Source of the DNA: DASPOF01 sp035626155
GTDB taxonomy: Bacteria > Desulfobacterota > Binatia > Binatales > Binataceae
NCBI GenBank assembly: GCA_035626155.1
Contig: DASPOF010000053.1
Location: forward strand, 1 to 41,657
Length of the DNA: 41,657 bases
Direction: 5' to 3'
The notes beneath the pieces are model-generated. The model was not told the DNA's origin. It saw only the letters and a program-made list of their open reading frames with translations, and made no database searches. Within the stretch, counting starts at the first letter, position 1. Each line of letters begins with the position of its first letter. Positions 7,657-16,203 of the stretch are shown here, piece by piece. The position numbers and the translations under genes were made by a program.

Positions 7657-8838
7657 GTGGATTTTAATTACAGTCCGGAGGATGAGGCGTTTCGTCTGGA
7701 GTTTCGCGCCTGGCTCGAAAAGAATAAGCAGTTCGCCCCGCCCGCGCGCGACATCCTGAGCGAGCGCGATGAAGACTGGGATGCGCGCATCAAGTGGCAT
7801 CGCAAGCTCAACGAGGGCGGCTGGATCGCGATCCATTGGCCCAAGGACTACGGCGGCCGCGGCGCGAGCGTCCTCCAGAACATCATCTATCGAGAGGAAA
7901 TGGCGCGGCTTAATCTCGGCGAGCCGTACATGGGGATGGGTATCAGCCTGCTCGGTCCGACCCTGATCCACTGGGGCACCGAGGAGCAGAAGAAACGCTA
8001 CATCCCCAAGATTCTCAGCGCCGAGGAAATCTGGTGCCAGGGATATTCCGAGCCCGGCGCAGGCTCCGACCTCGCCTCGCTCCAGACCCGCGCCGTCGAG
8101 GAGGGCGACTACTTCATCGTCAACGGCCAGAAAGTCTGGACCTCCGGCGCACAACGCGCGGACATGTGCTTCCTGCTCGTTCGCACCGATCCCGCCGCGC
8201 CCAAACACAAGGGCATCAGCTACCTGCTCGTCGATATGCACAGCCCCGGAGTAACCGTGCGTCCGCTGGTCCAGATCACCGGCGCCAAGGGCTTCAATGA
8301 GGTCTTTTTCGAAGATGTTCGCGTGCCCAAGAAGAACCTCGTCGGCGAGAAGAATTCGGGATGGACGGTCGCGATGACGACCCTGATGTTCGAGCGCTCG
8401 GGCGGCGGCGGCGACCGGGGCGCGATGGGACAGGTCGAGGACCTCGCGGAACTCGCCAAGAAGCTCCCGCGCGGCGGAAAGACCGCGTGGGACGATGCCA
8501 ACGTCCGTCAAAAAATCGCGGAGTTCGCCTGCGAGGCGCACGCGCTCAGGTACACGGGTTACCGCCAGCTCACCAGGCTTCTCAAGGGACTGCCGCCGGG
8601 GCCGGAAGGCTCGATGATGAAGCTGTGCAGTACGGAGCTTGCGCTCAGGATGGCGACGTTCTCGATGGAGCTGCTGGGACCATACAGCCAGATGGAGTTC
8701 AACGCGCCGCTCGCGATCGACCATGGCAAATGGTCATACCGGATGCTCGGTGCGCGCGGCCCAACGATTTTCGCGGGAACCAATCAGATTCAGCACAATA
8801 TCATCGGAGAGCGCGTGCTGGGTCTTCCCAAGGGCTGA
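7657..8838 (+). CDS. Acyl-CoA dehydrogenase (second of three)
   Basis: 393-aa paralogue of the preceding gene, starting with GTG at 7657 behind AAAGGAG. It has the same layout: MDFNYSPEDEAF N-terminus, WCQGYSEPGAGSDLASLQTR, and a C-terminus IQHNIIGERVLGLPKG. The helix-G Glu candidate is Glu246 (TLMFERSG), and the C-terminal catalytic position is Ala in FAGTNQIQ. It lies 27 bp after the first copy, so the two are surely one transcript, ending at the terminator at 8933-8961. Paired paralogous dehydrogenases can form mixed tetramers, as with mycobacterial FadE pairs; whether these do is open. Long identical stretches between copies suggest recent duplication or gene conversion. Confidence 0.95.
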   Translation: MDFNYSPEDEAFRLEFRAWLEKNKQFAPPARDILSERDEDWDARIKWHRKLNEGGWIAIHWPKDYGGRGASVLQNIIYREEMARLNLGEPYMGMGISLLGPTLIHWGTEEQKKRYIPKILSAEEIWCQGYSEPGAGSDLASLQTRAVEEGDYFIVNGQKVWTSGAQRADMCFLLVRTDPAAPKHKGISYLLVDMHSPGVTVRPLVQITGAKGFNEVFFEDVRVPKKNLVGEKNSGWTVAMTTLMFERSGGGGDRGAMGQVEDLAELAKKLPRGGKTAWDDANVRQKIAEFACEAHALRYTGYRQLTRLLKGLPPGPEGSMMKLCSTELALRMATFSMELLGPYSQMEFNAPLAIDHGKWSYRMLGARGPTIFAGTNQIQHNIIGERVLGLPKG

Positions 8839-8932
8839 GGGAGGAAACGCCCCGCCCACTCCCCTCCGGGAGGGGCCGATGCTCGCCGAGCGCTCCCCGG
8901 GGCGAGTATCGCGCAAGATCATAGAGCGCCGG

Positions 8933-8961
8933 AAAGGGCAGCCCAATCGGCTGCCCTTTTT
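8933..8961 (+). terminator. Rho-independent terminator after the first two dehydrogenases
   Basis: An 11-bp perfect stem, AAAGGGCAGCC (8933-8943) with GGCTGCCCTTT (8949-8959), closes a CAATC loop and runs into five T residues (8957-8961). It ends the transcript of the first two copies, so the third copy needs its own promoter in the next 150 bp. Confidence 0.9.
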
Positions 8962-9112
8962 GCTGCCCGCGCGGCGAGCGCGCGTCTGCTTGCGCCGGTT
9001 CCAGAGCGGGTTTATAAAACGGCTGTTAGGTCCGTGGCCCGTCCGGCCAGCCGACGGGAATTGGTTCCGCGGCGAGGTATTTACCAGTCGGGCCCGCCAA
9101 CCGGAGGATCAA

Positions 9113-10312
9113 ATGGATTTCAAATTCAGCGCCGAGGATGAGGCGTTCCGCCAGGAGTTTAGTGCCTGGCTCAAGGCCAACGTGCCCAAGGGCCCGCAGG
9201 CTGCGGCTGAGGCCGAAATCGACTCGATGCGCGAGGGCGACCGCGAGGATTGGAAGCGCCGCCTGGCCTGGCACAAGAAGATGCACGCCGGCGGATGGGT
9301 CGGAATCAGTTGGCCAAAGGAGTATGGCGGCCGCGGCGCCAGCATCACCCAGCAGCTCATCTATGGGGAGGAGATGGCCAAGGTGAACTCGCCCGGGCTG
9401 GTAAACGGGCTGGGCATCATGCTCGTCGGCCCCACGCTGATCCAATGGGGGACCGAGGAGCAGAAGAAGCGCTACGTCCCCAAGATTCTTTCCGCCGACG
9501 AAATCTGGTGCCAGGGCTATTCCGAGCCCAACGCCGGCTCCGACGTCGCATCGCTTCAGACCCGCGCCGTCGAGGAGGGCGATTATTTCGTCGTCAACGG
9601 CCAGAAGGTGTGGACCTCGGATGCGCACCACGCCGACTGGTGCATTTTGCTCGTCCGCACTGATCCTAACGCGCCCAAGCACAAGGGCATCAGCTACGTC
9701 CTCGTCGATATGCATTCGCCGGGAGTGACCGTGCGGCCGCTCGTTCAGATCACCGGCGATTCGGGCTTCAACGAAGTCTTCTTCGAGGACGTGAAAGTTC
9801 CGAAGAAGAACCTGGTCGGCGAGAAGAACCAGGGATGGCAGGTCGCGATTACCACCCTCATGTTCGAGCGCTCGGGAATCGGCGGCGGGCGCGATTCGAT
9901 GGGCGAGGTGGAAGACCTCGCCAAGCTCGCCAGGATGGTAAAGACCGACGGACAAACGGCGTGGGATAATTCCAACGTGAGGCAGAAAATCTCGCAATTC
10001 ATGTGCGAGGCGGCTGCGCTCAAATACACGGGCTACCGCCAGCTCACACGCCGCCTCAAGGGACTCCCGCCGGGACCCGAGGGCTCCATGCTGAAGCTCC
10101 ACGCAAGCGATCTCAACCTGCGGATGAACGCGTTTGCGATGGAGGTGCTCGGGCCATACGCGCAAATAGAATTCAAATCGCCCTTCGGGATCGACTCGGG
10201 CAAGTGGTCATACCGGATGCTCGCATCGAGAGCACTGACCATCGCGGGCGGAACCAGCGAAATCCAGCGCAACATTATCGGCGAGCGCGTGCTCGGTCTG
10301 CCCAAGGGATAG
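9113..10312 (+). CDS. Acyl-CoA dehydrogenase (third of three)
   Basis: 399-aa paralogue with the ATG at 9113 preceded by GGAGG. It begins MDFKFSAEDEAF, has a somewhat different N-terminal domain (LKANVPKGPQAAAEAEIDSM), then WCQGYSEPNAGSDVASLQTR and the C-terminus IQRNIIGERVLGLPKG. The helix-G catalytic Glu candidate is Glu252 (TLMFERSG); the C-terminal position is Gly in AGGTSEIQ, as in isovaleryl-CoA dehydrogenase-type enzymes. It is separated from copies one and two by a terminator and has its own terminator, hence is likely regulated separately. A frame opening upstream at 8639 is only an extension with no family similarity. Confidence 0.95.
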   Translation: MDFKFSAEDEAFRQEFSAWLKANVPKGPQAAAEAEIDSMREGDREDWKRRLAWHKKMHAGGWVGISWPKEYGGRGASITQQLIYGEEMAKVNSPGLVNGLGIMLVGPTLIQWGTEEQKKRYVPKILSADEIWCQGYSEPNAGSDVASLQTRAVEEGDYFVVNGQKVWTSDAHHADWCILLVRTDPNAPKHKGISYVLVDMHSPGVTVRPLVQITGDSGFNEVFFEDVKVPKKNLVGEKNQGWQVAITTLMFERSGIGGGRDSMGEVEDLAKLARMVKTDGQTAWDNSNVRQKISQFMCEAAALKYTGYRQLTRRLKGLPPGPEGSMLKLHASDLNLRMNAFAMEVLGPYAQIEFKSPFGIDSGKWSYRMLASRALTIAGGTSEIQRNIIGERVLGLPKG

Positions 10313-10342
10313 CCGGGTCTCCAGCCGGATGAAGCCGAGGAG

Positions 10343-10370
10343 GGGCAGCCGGGCCGGCTGCCCTTCTTCT
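10343..10370 (+). terminator. Rho-independent terminator after the third dehydrogenase
   Basis: GGGCAGCC (10343-10350), loop GGGCC, GGCTGCCC (10356-10363), then a T-rich run TTCTTCTTTT. The stem is the same 8-mer pair as in the terminator at 8933-8961, so gene and terminator were probably duplicated together. Confidence 0.85.
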
Positions 10371-10414
10371 TTTCCGAAGCCTCGAGGATTCGCCCGCCGC
10401 AGCGGGACTCGCCG

Positions 10415-13400
10415 CTACGGCGCGCCAGTTCCGCGCAGGGTTACCGTCTGCGGACTGCGGCTCGCGTCATCGGCGATGATGACGGCGCCGGCGCGCACGC
10501 CCGAATCGGACGGAGCGAACGTCACCGAGATTGCGCATGATGCGCCAGGGGCTAATGCCCCGACGCAGTTGTTCGTCTCAGCGAAGTCGGCGCCGTCTAT
10601 CGACACCGACTTGGTCTTGATCGGCACCTGGTTCGGATTGGTGACCGTTATGCTCCTGGCCGCGCTCGTGGCGCCCGCGCTCTGACTGCCGAAGTTGAGC
10701 GTTGCAGGGACGATCGTGATTTTGCCCGCGATGCCCGTGCCGTCGAGTCCGACGATTTGCGGGCTGTTCGCCGCGTTGTCGGTGACCATCAGAGTCCCAT
10801 GTCTCGCTCCCAAGCCGCTGGGCGTAAAGACGACAGCAATCGTGCAGCGCTGATGTGCCGGCAGAGCCGCGCCGCACGTGCTCGCATCGGGCGCAGTCGT
10901 AAAGTCACCGGCAGCTTCGACTTGCTCGATCGCCATCGGGTCGCTGCCGGGGTTGTCGAGCGTGATCATCTTTGGCCCGCTCGGCGTGCCCTCGATGCCG
11001 AATACCTGTGATGGGAAGCTCTGATGCTTTGGCTGCACGGCCATCGCCGCGCGCACCCTCGGCGGCGGCGTGGCGGTCGCACTCGGAGTTGCTGTTGGAG
11101 TCGAGGTCGCCGTCGGAGTTGCGGTCCTCGTGACGGTGGCCGTAGGGCTCGGTGTCGGAGTGGGAGTGGATGTCGCCGTGGGGCTGCGGGTGGCGGTCGC
11201 GGTCGCGGAGGCGGTCGGCGTAGCCATAGCCGTGGCGGTCGCGGATGAAGTCGCGCTCGATGTTGCGCTGGGAGTGACGGTCGGTGTTGGCGTGAGCGAG
11301 GCGGCCGGCGTGCCCGTTGGGGTCGCGGTCGGCGTCGTCGTGGGAGTCGGCGATGATCCTGGTGCGAGCTTGAACGCGCCGCGGCCAAAGGTCCCCGCGA
11401 AAATCACCCCGCTTAAGTTCTGCTCGATATCGAACACAGGAACCGGCGGGATTGTGCCGAGGTTGAAGCTCGCCCAGCTCGCGCCCCCATCGGTGGTCCG
11501 GAAAATCCCGATGTCGGTAGCGGCCAGCACGGTTTGTCCGCTCGAATCGCCGCGGTCCACGAGCAGCCGCAGGACCGGAATGTCGGGGAGCGCACCGGGC
11601 GGCGGTGGTATCTCGCCGGTCGGGTTTCCGTCCGCCTGCTCCCAGACGCCTCCGAAATCGCGCGTGACGAACACATGGCCGATTCCGGTCGCCGCGGTGA
11701 AACCCGATACGCTCAGGTACGCGACGCGGTAATCGAACGGATCGATCGCAATGCCGGTCGCCTGCGTCGCGTTGGGAAATATCATCGGCGCAAGCTGGGC
11801 CGTGATGTCGGTCCAGGCGGCGCCCCGCGGATGGGCCCCATCGACCTGCACATTGGCCTGATCCGAGGTCCACAGCTTGAACGGAGTAATGCGCGCGGTC
11901 GTGGACGTTTCCATCGAAAGAGCGTACGCCTTGCCGTCGTCCGACGGCGCGACTTCGATATCCTGCAACGCGCACTGGCCCGTGTTGCATCCGCCGGTCA
12001 AGTCCTGCGCGGTTTGCTGCGCCCACGTCGTCATCGCGTCCGTCGAGACGTAGACGGAATGCGCTCCGAAGAGGACCCGGCCTGCGACCGCCGGATCCGG
12101 CGCAATCGGAGGGAAGTAGGCGGCGCCGCGATCGCCCGCCGCACTCATCGCGGAGCGAAGCGCGTTCGTCGGCGCATCGGCCACCCACGTCGAGCCCCCA
12201 TCGGTCGAACAGGTGACCGCCGGGCCAGCCTCCCCCGTCGCGTACGTGTGATAGGCCAGCGCCGGGTTGGTGGGATCGAAGAGCGCGAATCCGCCCTCGA
12301 GACCATCGACTTCGCTCCATGCCGATTGCACCGGCTGAGTGCCATCGAAGCGCGCGGTGCCGTTGCTTTCGAGGCCCGCGAGAATCGTGTTGGCATCGGT
12401 CGGATGCGGTCCCACCGACTGAATCTGCGCAACTCCGATAGTTGCGTTGAGCGCGCTCCACTGCGCACTAGTCGCATCGAATCGATAAATGCCGCCATCG
12501 TTGGCAAGATAGAAGCTGTGCGGACTGGCGGGATCGAATCCGATTGCGTGCTGGCCCGAGTGAGTTCCGCCGCCTGATGCGAGAAATGTCCACGACTGGC
12601 CCGAGTCGTTCGAGAGATAAATTCCGACGCCCCCGAAGACGACCGTATCGCCGCTCGGATCGGCGGGATCGATCGCGAGCGCCTGATCGAAGATCGACTG
12701 CGAAAAGTTGCTGGGCGCGGTACCCTCAATGGTGACCCCCGGTCCGACCGACGCCTGCGGTACGGTCCCCGCCGTCCAGGAGACTCCCGCATCTGTCGAT
12801 TTGAAAAATCCCGCGTACTCGATTCCGTCCGCCGCGCCGGCCATCAGATACACGGTGCCGTTGGACGCCGCGACCGCCGCGCGTCCGAAATTTCCGCCGA
12901 TTCCGGGAAGGCTGACCGCCGACCAGCTCGTTCCCGAGTCGGTCGATCTGAACACCCCGGTCCCCAGAACGGATACGAACACGTCAGACGGCGCGGCCGG
13001 GTCGATGACGACTTGCTCTGCGGGACATGGCGCCTCGGTAAAATACGGACACGGCCCGAAGGTCCCCAGCGGATACTGAATCCACGAGCCGCCGCCATCG
13101 GTAGAGCGCCAAAGCCCGTTGCTGTCGAAGTCGCTCTCGACCAGGCTTGAGTCCGCACGGCTCGCGCTCGATCCGTAGCTGACCCCGGCAAAGATGATGC
13201 GCGGATTGCGCGACGTATCGACGGCGAGGCTCGTAATCGATTCGCGCGAAAATTGCGCTGCACCCAACTGAACCCAGGTGTCGCCAAGATCGGTCGATTC
13301 GAAGATGCCCTCGCCGTAGTACGAATCCGATGAATTGTCGCCCTCCCCCGTTCCCACGTAGAGCGTCGGATTGGGCGCCGTAGTGGTGTCCAGTGCGATC

Positions 13401-13957
13401 GCGCCGATGGCGAGCGCAGGCTCGCTGTCGAAAACCGGCTTGAAGTTCGCGCTCGCGCCCGGCCGCATCCACAACCCGCCCGTGGCCGAGCCGGCGAACA
13501 ATCGCCCCGCCGCAGTCGGGTCCGCCGCGAGCGCCGTCACGCGTCCCGTCGCATTGGGAAGCGCGGGCCCTACGCTCGCGCCGCCAAAGAACGGGATTTC
13601 GTTCAGGATCGGCTGAGGACCGATGAAGGCCCACGACGGCGCGGGCGCATCGAGGCTGGCCGCGTCGCGCCGCCCGGCGCGCGCCGGACTGCGCGACTCG
13701 CCCTCCCGCATCCGCCGAACTGCGGCCGCATACGCCCCGGCGGGCGCGCCAAACCCAAGCCCGCGACGCTCGAAAAAGTAAGCGGCGCGCGTGAGCCGCG
13801 CGCCCGGTCCCGCTGCGCCGAGGTCGATCCGCACCGCGCCAGCCAACTGGGACGCCGCATCGCGCGAACTGAACAGCAGCGCGCAGGCCGCGGCAAGCAT
13901 CATCGCGCCCGCGACATACCCGCGCACACGGCTTCTGAAATGCCCCGGCGAGACCAT
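10415..13957 (-). CDS. Secreted Asp-box beta-propeller protein with Thr/Pro linker and choice-of-anchor D domains
   Basis: 1180-aa extracytoplasmic protein. A long n-region (MVSPGHFRSRVRGYVAG) precedes a hydrophobic segment, AMMLAAACALLFSS, consistent with a signal peptide or anchor. Residues about 110-860 contain repeated Asp-box motifs (STDGGGSW, STDSGTSW, STDAGVSW, SNDSGQSW, STDGGSTW, TTDGGASW), the hallmark of BNR/sialidase/sortilin-type propellers. The stretch about 864-965 is a low-complexity Thr/Pro/Ala/Ser linker. The rest holds two Ig-like modules of the choice-of-anchor D (ASPM-SPD2-Hydin) type, e.g. LNFGSQSAGATSAARSITVTN. I see no catalytic signature, so a surface binding or structural role is more likely than sialidase activity. 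It is a single gene with its own promoter at 13987-14015. Confidence 0.88.
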   Translation of the reverse strand: MVSPGHFRSRVRGYVAGAMMLAAACALLFSSRDAASQLAGAVRIDLGAAGPGARLTRAAYFFERRGLGFGAPAGAYAAAVRRMREGESRSPARAGRRDAASLDAPAPSWAFIGPQPILNEIPFFGGASVGPALPNATGRVTALAADPTAAGRLFAGSATGGLWMRPGASANFKPVFDSEPALAIGAIALDTTTAPNPTLYVGTGEGDNSSDSYYGEGIFESTDLGDTWVQLGAAQFSRESITSLAVDTSRNPRIIFAGVSYGSSASRADSSLVESDFDSNGLWRSTDGGGSWIQYPLGTFGPCPYFTEAPCPAEQVVIDPAAPSDVFVSVLGTGVFRSTDSGTSWSAVSLPGIGGNFGRAAVAASNGTVYLMAGAADGIEYAGFFKSTDAGVSWTAGTVPQASVGPGVTIEGTAPSNFSQSIFDQALAIDPADPSGDTVVFGGVGIYLSNDSGQSWTFLASGGGTHSGQHAIGFDPASPHSFYLANDGGIYRFDATSAQWSALNATIGVAQIQSVGPHPTDANTILAGLESNGTARFDGTQPVQSAWSEVDGLEGGFALFDPTNPALAYHTYATGEAGPAVTCSTDGGSTWVADAPTNALRSAMSAAGDRGAAYFPPIAPDPAVAGRVLFGAHSVYVSTDAMTTWAQQTAQDLTGGCNTGQCALQDIEVAPSDDGKAYALSMETSTTARITPFKLWTSDQANVQVDGAHPRGAAWTDITAQLAPMIFPNATQATGIAIDPFDYRVAYLSVSGFTAATGIGHVFVTRDFGGVWEQADGNPTGEIPPPPGALPDIPVLRLLVDRGDSSGQTVLAATDIGIFRTTDGGASWASFNLGTIPPVPVFDIEQNLSGVIFAGTFGRGAFKLAPGSSPTPTTTPTATPTGTPAASLTPTPTVTPSATSSATSSATATAMATPTASATATATRSPTATSTPTPTPSPTATVTRTATPTATSTPTATPSATATPPPRVRAAMAVQPKHQSFPSQVFGIEGTPSGPKMITLDNPGSDPMAIEQVEAAGDFTTAPDASTCGAALPAHQRCTIAVVFTPSGLGARHGTLMVTDNAANSPQIVGLDGTGIAGKITIVPATLNFGSQSAGATSAARSITVTNPNQVPIKTKSVSIDGADFAETNNCVGALAPGASCAISVTFAPSDSGVRAGAVIIADDASRSPQTVTLRGTGAP
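11045..11360. repeat. Degenerate low-complexity repeat coding the Thr/Pro/Ala linker
   Basis: Irregular short repeats of GTCGC/GGAGTT-type units (on the plus strand) encode the TPTATP-like linker of the propeller protein. Unit length varies, so this is protein-level low complexity rather than a true tandem array, and it may be prone to length change between strains. Confidence 0.75.
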
Positions 13958-13986
13958 GGCCCCCTTTCGCCTTCGCTACGCCGGGA

Positions 13987-14015
13987 ATTGTATATAGTCA
14001 GTATATTGAAGCCAA
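13987..14015 (-). promoter_or_regulatory. Candidate sigma-70-type promoter for the propeller protein gene
   Basis: On the minus strand TTGGCT (14015-14010, four of six) and TACAAT (13992-13987, five of six) are 17 bp apart in an AT-rich patch that stands out from the GC-rich surroundings. A start near 13980 gives a leader of about 23 nt before the ATG at 13957. The remaining gap up to 14219 shows no gene. Confidence 0.6.
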
Positions 14016-14219
14016 ATAGCCAGTAGTAAAAAGGGCTATTGCCTATTCGATGATTGGCTTGTCTTTGATAGTCAATGTTGGGCTTTTCGGCGGCCAACTC
14101 TTCGCAATCTCGCATGTTTGGCTCACGGCTTTCCGAAGCTTTCAGACTGCCGCAATTCCGAACCTACTCTTGGAGAATCGATTCGGGCTTTCGCCCGGCC
14201 TTCGCACCAGCGAGGCCGG

Positions 14220-14432
14220 TCAACCCTCGATGATCGCGAGCACGTGATTGCGCTGAATTTGATCGCCGGGCTTGCAACGGAACTCTCTCAGCTTGCCGGC
14301 GGCAGCCGCTTTGATTGGAATTTCCACCTTCATCGACTCGATCACCATCAACTCGTCGCCGCGCACCACTATCGCGCCCGGCTCGACGCTTAGTCTCAGC
14401 ACTTTCCCGACGGCCGGGCTCCTGACTTCCAT
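14220..14432 (-). CDS. Biotin/lipoyl attachment domain protein (biotin carboxyl carrier type)
   Basis: 70-aa stand-alone biotinyl domain. The acceptor lysine is Lys35 in IESMKVEIP, matching the biotin consensus (E-[SA]-M-K) better than the lipoyl one. The flanking half-barrel pattern, SPAVGKVLRLSVEPGAIVVRG and its mirror AAGKLREFRCKPGDQIQ, fits the pseudo-symmetric fold. It would carry carboxyl-biotin for an acyl-CoA carboxylase; a carboxyltransferase gene lies on the same strand at 17619-19175, beyond two MFS genes on the other strand. No biotin carboxylase is in the window. The ribosome binding site is weak (GGGGGG 13 nt upstream). Its length equals a minimal biotinyl domain, so it is not a fragment. 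Confidence 0.88.
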   Translation of the reverse strand: MEVRSPAVGKVLRLSVEPGAIVVRGDELMVIESMKVEIPIKAAAAGKLREFRCKPGDQIQRNHVLAIIEG

Positions 14433-14628
14433 TCGTTCGCGCTGCCCCCCTGGGTTCCCGAGGATTATCCGCCTTTTAGCAAGGCAGTAGCGCCCGCGCC
14501 AGCGAGCCAGACGCCGCCGCGTCTTGTAATATGCGACCGGCTTTATGTAGAGGAAGGTTGAGCCGCGGCGTTCTGGGGAACTTGGGCAGGCTCCCGCCGC
14601 GAGCGAATTGCAACGGACTGGGGGAAAT

Positions 14629-16044
14629 ATGGCAGGTGATCAAGCCGTAGGCGTCGCGGGCGGGATAGCTGCGTTCGTTCGAGCTCGCACCCTGACCGAG
14701 TACCCGCGTGGAGGGCATCGCTGGGCGCTTCTGCTGCTCACCGTGCTGACGGCCATCCTGGCGGCATACGAGTTTCAACTCGCGCCGCTGCTGCCGATCC
14801 TGCTGCCCTACCTGCACATGAGCCGCATCGGTTACGGCTATTTCATATCCTTCGTGGTGCTCATCTCCGGAATCTCCGCCTTCTACGGCGGGCCGATCGC
14901 CGACCGCTACGGGCGGGTTCTGATGATCGATGTCTGTCTGGGGCTGATCACCTGCCTGCTGTTCGCAAATCTGCTCATCACCAACGTCGTGACGTTCGTC
15001 ATCATCCGGACGTCGATGTCGGTCATCGCCGGGCTGATGGCGGGCGCGAGCGCGGCGCTGGTGCGCGACATGTCACCGCGGCTCAGCCGCTCGCTGGCGT
15101 TCGGGCTTCTGACGATCGGTCCGGTGGGTTCGAACTGGCTCGCCAACTATGTGGCCGGCAAGACGCTCCCGATCTACCACACCTGGCAATCGCAGATATG
15201 GATCATGGGCTTCCTTGCGATCGCGATGTATATCCCCATCCTGTTCTGGCTGAGCGATCTGAGCGCGGAACTGCGCGTGCAGATATTCAGGAGCGAAATA
15301 GCCGAGATGGAGGCCGAAGGCCGCCCGCGTCCCGCGGTTTCCGATCTTCCGTCGAGCGCGCGCGATGCGTACGCGAGACTGCTGCGTCATCCCGAAGTCT
15401 GGCTCCTCGTAATCGGGATCATGTGCAACCTCGTCTTCTATATAACGGTCCAGGCGTTCGGGCCGCTGATGTTCACCGATGCGTTCCATTACAGCCCGGG
15501 CGACGCGGCGCGGCTCAACAGTTACTTCTGGCTGGCGAACATCTTGATGCTGATCCTTACGGGGATCGTCTCGGACCGATTGCAGTTACGCAAGCCCATC
15601 GCGATCATCGGCGCGATCCCCGCGGTGATGCTGATGGTCTGGTGGATCCCGATGTTCGGCCAAAAACCGGACGAGCGAACCCTGGCGATCGTGGCGACCT
15701 TGATGGGCTGCCTGCTCGCGATCGCGTACGTGCCGTGGGCCGCGCAGTTCTCCGAGACTCTGGAGGACATCTCGCCGGCCTTGCAGGCGACCGGGTGGGC
15801 GTTCTTCGGGCTGGTCACGCGCGCATGGGGCGCGGTCCAGGCGCCGTTGTCTCTCTACGTGGCGACGCACGACGGCTGGGGCGCCTGGGTCAGGGTTGCG
15901 GCATGCGGGTTGACCATCTACATCATCGCGATGGCGCTCTCGCGCGGGCCCTTCTACAAAATCGCCGAGGTTCATGCGCGCGATGCGGCCCGGCAAGCCG
16001 CCGCGGCCGCGGCGGCGGCGAAAGCCGCGTCGGCGGATAATTAG
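14629..16044 (+). CDS. MFS transporter (first of tandem pair)
   Basis: 471-aa major facilitator superfamily permease of the inner membrane with about twelve hydrophobic segments. MFS motif A is visible after the second segment as GGPIADRYGRVLMID. I chose ATG 14629, placed just after GGGGAAAT; an earlier in-frame TTG at 14608 is less likely because the paralogue downstream starts at the equivalent place with a similar GGGGGAAG site. The C-terminal tail is Ala/Lys-rich (AARQAAAAAAAAKAASADN). The transported compound is unknown; neighbouring acyl-CoA genes make an organic acid or lipid-related substrate plausible, but that is inference. Confidence 0.9.
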   Translation: MAGDQAVGVAGGIAAFVRARTLTEYPRGGHRWALLLLTVLTAILAAYEFQLAPLLPILLPYLHMSRIGYGYFISFVVLISGISAFYGGPIADRYGRVLMIDVCLGLITCLLFANLLITNVVTFVIIRTSMSVIAGLMAGASAALVRDMSPRLSRSLAFGLLTIGPVGSNWLANYVAGKTLPIYHTWQSQIWIMGFLAIAMYIPILFWLSDLSAELRVQIFRSEIAEMEAEGRPRPAVSDLPSSARDAYARLLRHPEVWLLVIGIMCNLVFYITVQAFGPLMFTDAFHYSPGDAARLNSYFWLANILMLILTGIVSDRLQLRKPIAIIGAIPAVMLMVWWIPMFGQKPDERTLAIVATLMGCLLAIAYVPWAAQFSETLEDISPALQATGWAFFGLVTRAWGAVQAPLSLYVATHDGWGAWVRVAACGLTIYIIAMALSRGPFYKIAEVHARDAARQAAAAAAAAKAASADN

Positions 16045-16203
16045 CGCCCGGGAGTTGAGTTCGACTAGCCGAGCGCGCCCCGATGGTGGCAAGATTCCCC
16101 AGGCTTTGAGATAAACGCCGGGGAACAACATCAGTGGCGTTCCTGATATTTCCAACTATCGCCACCAAGACGGCCCATGCCGGCGAGGCTTGGGGGAAGA
16201 ATC

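Noticed and set aside
11045..11360. Repetitive stretch that could be taken for a CRISPR or tandem repeat array
   Set aside because: Units are irregular and in frame with a Thr/Pro/Ala linker; no constant repeats with unique spacers.
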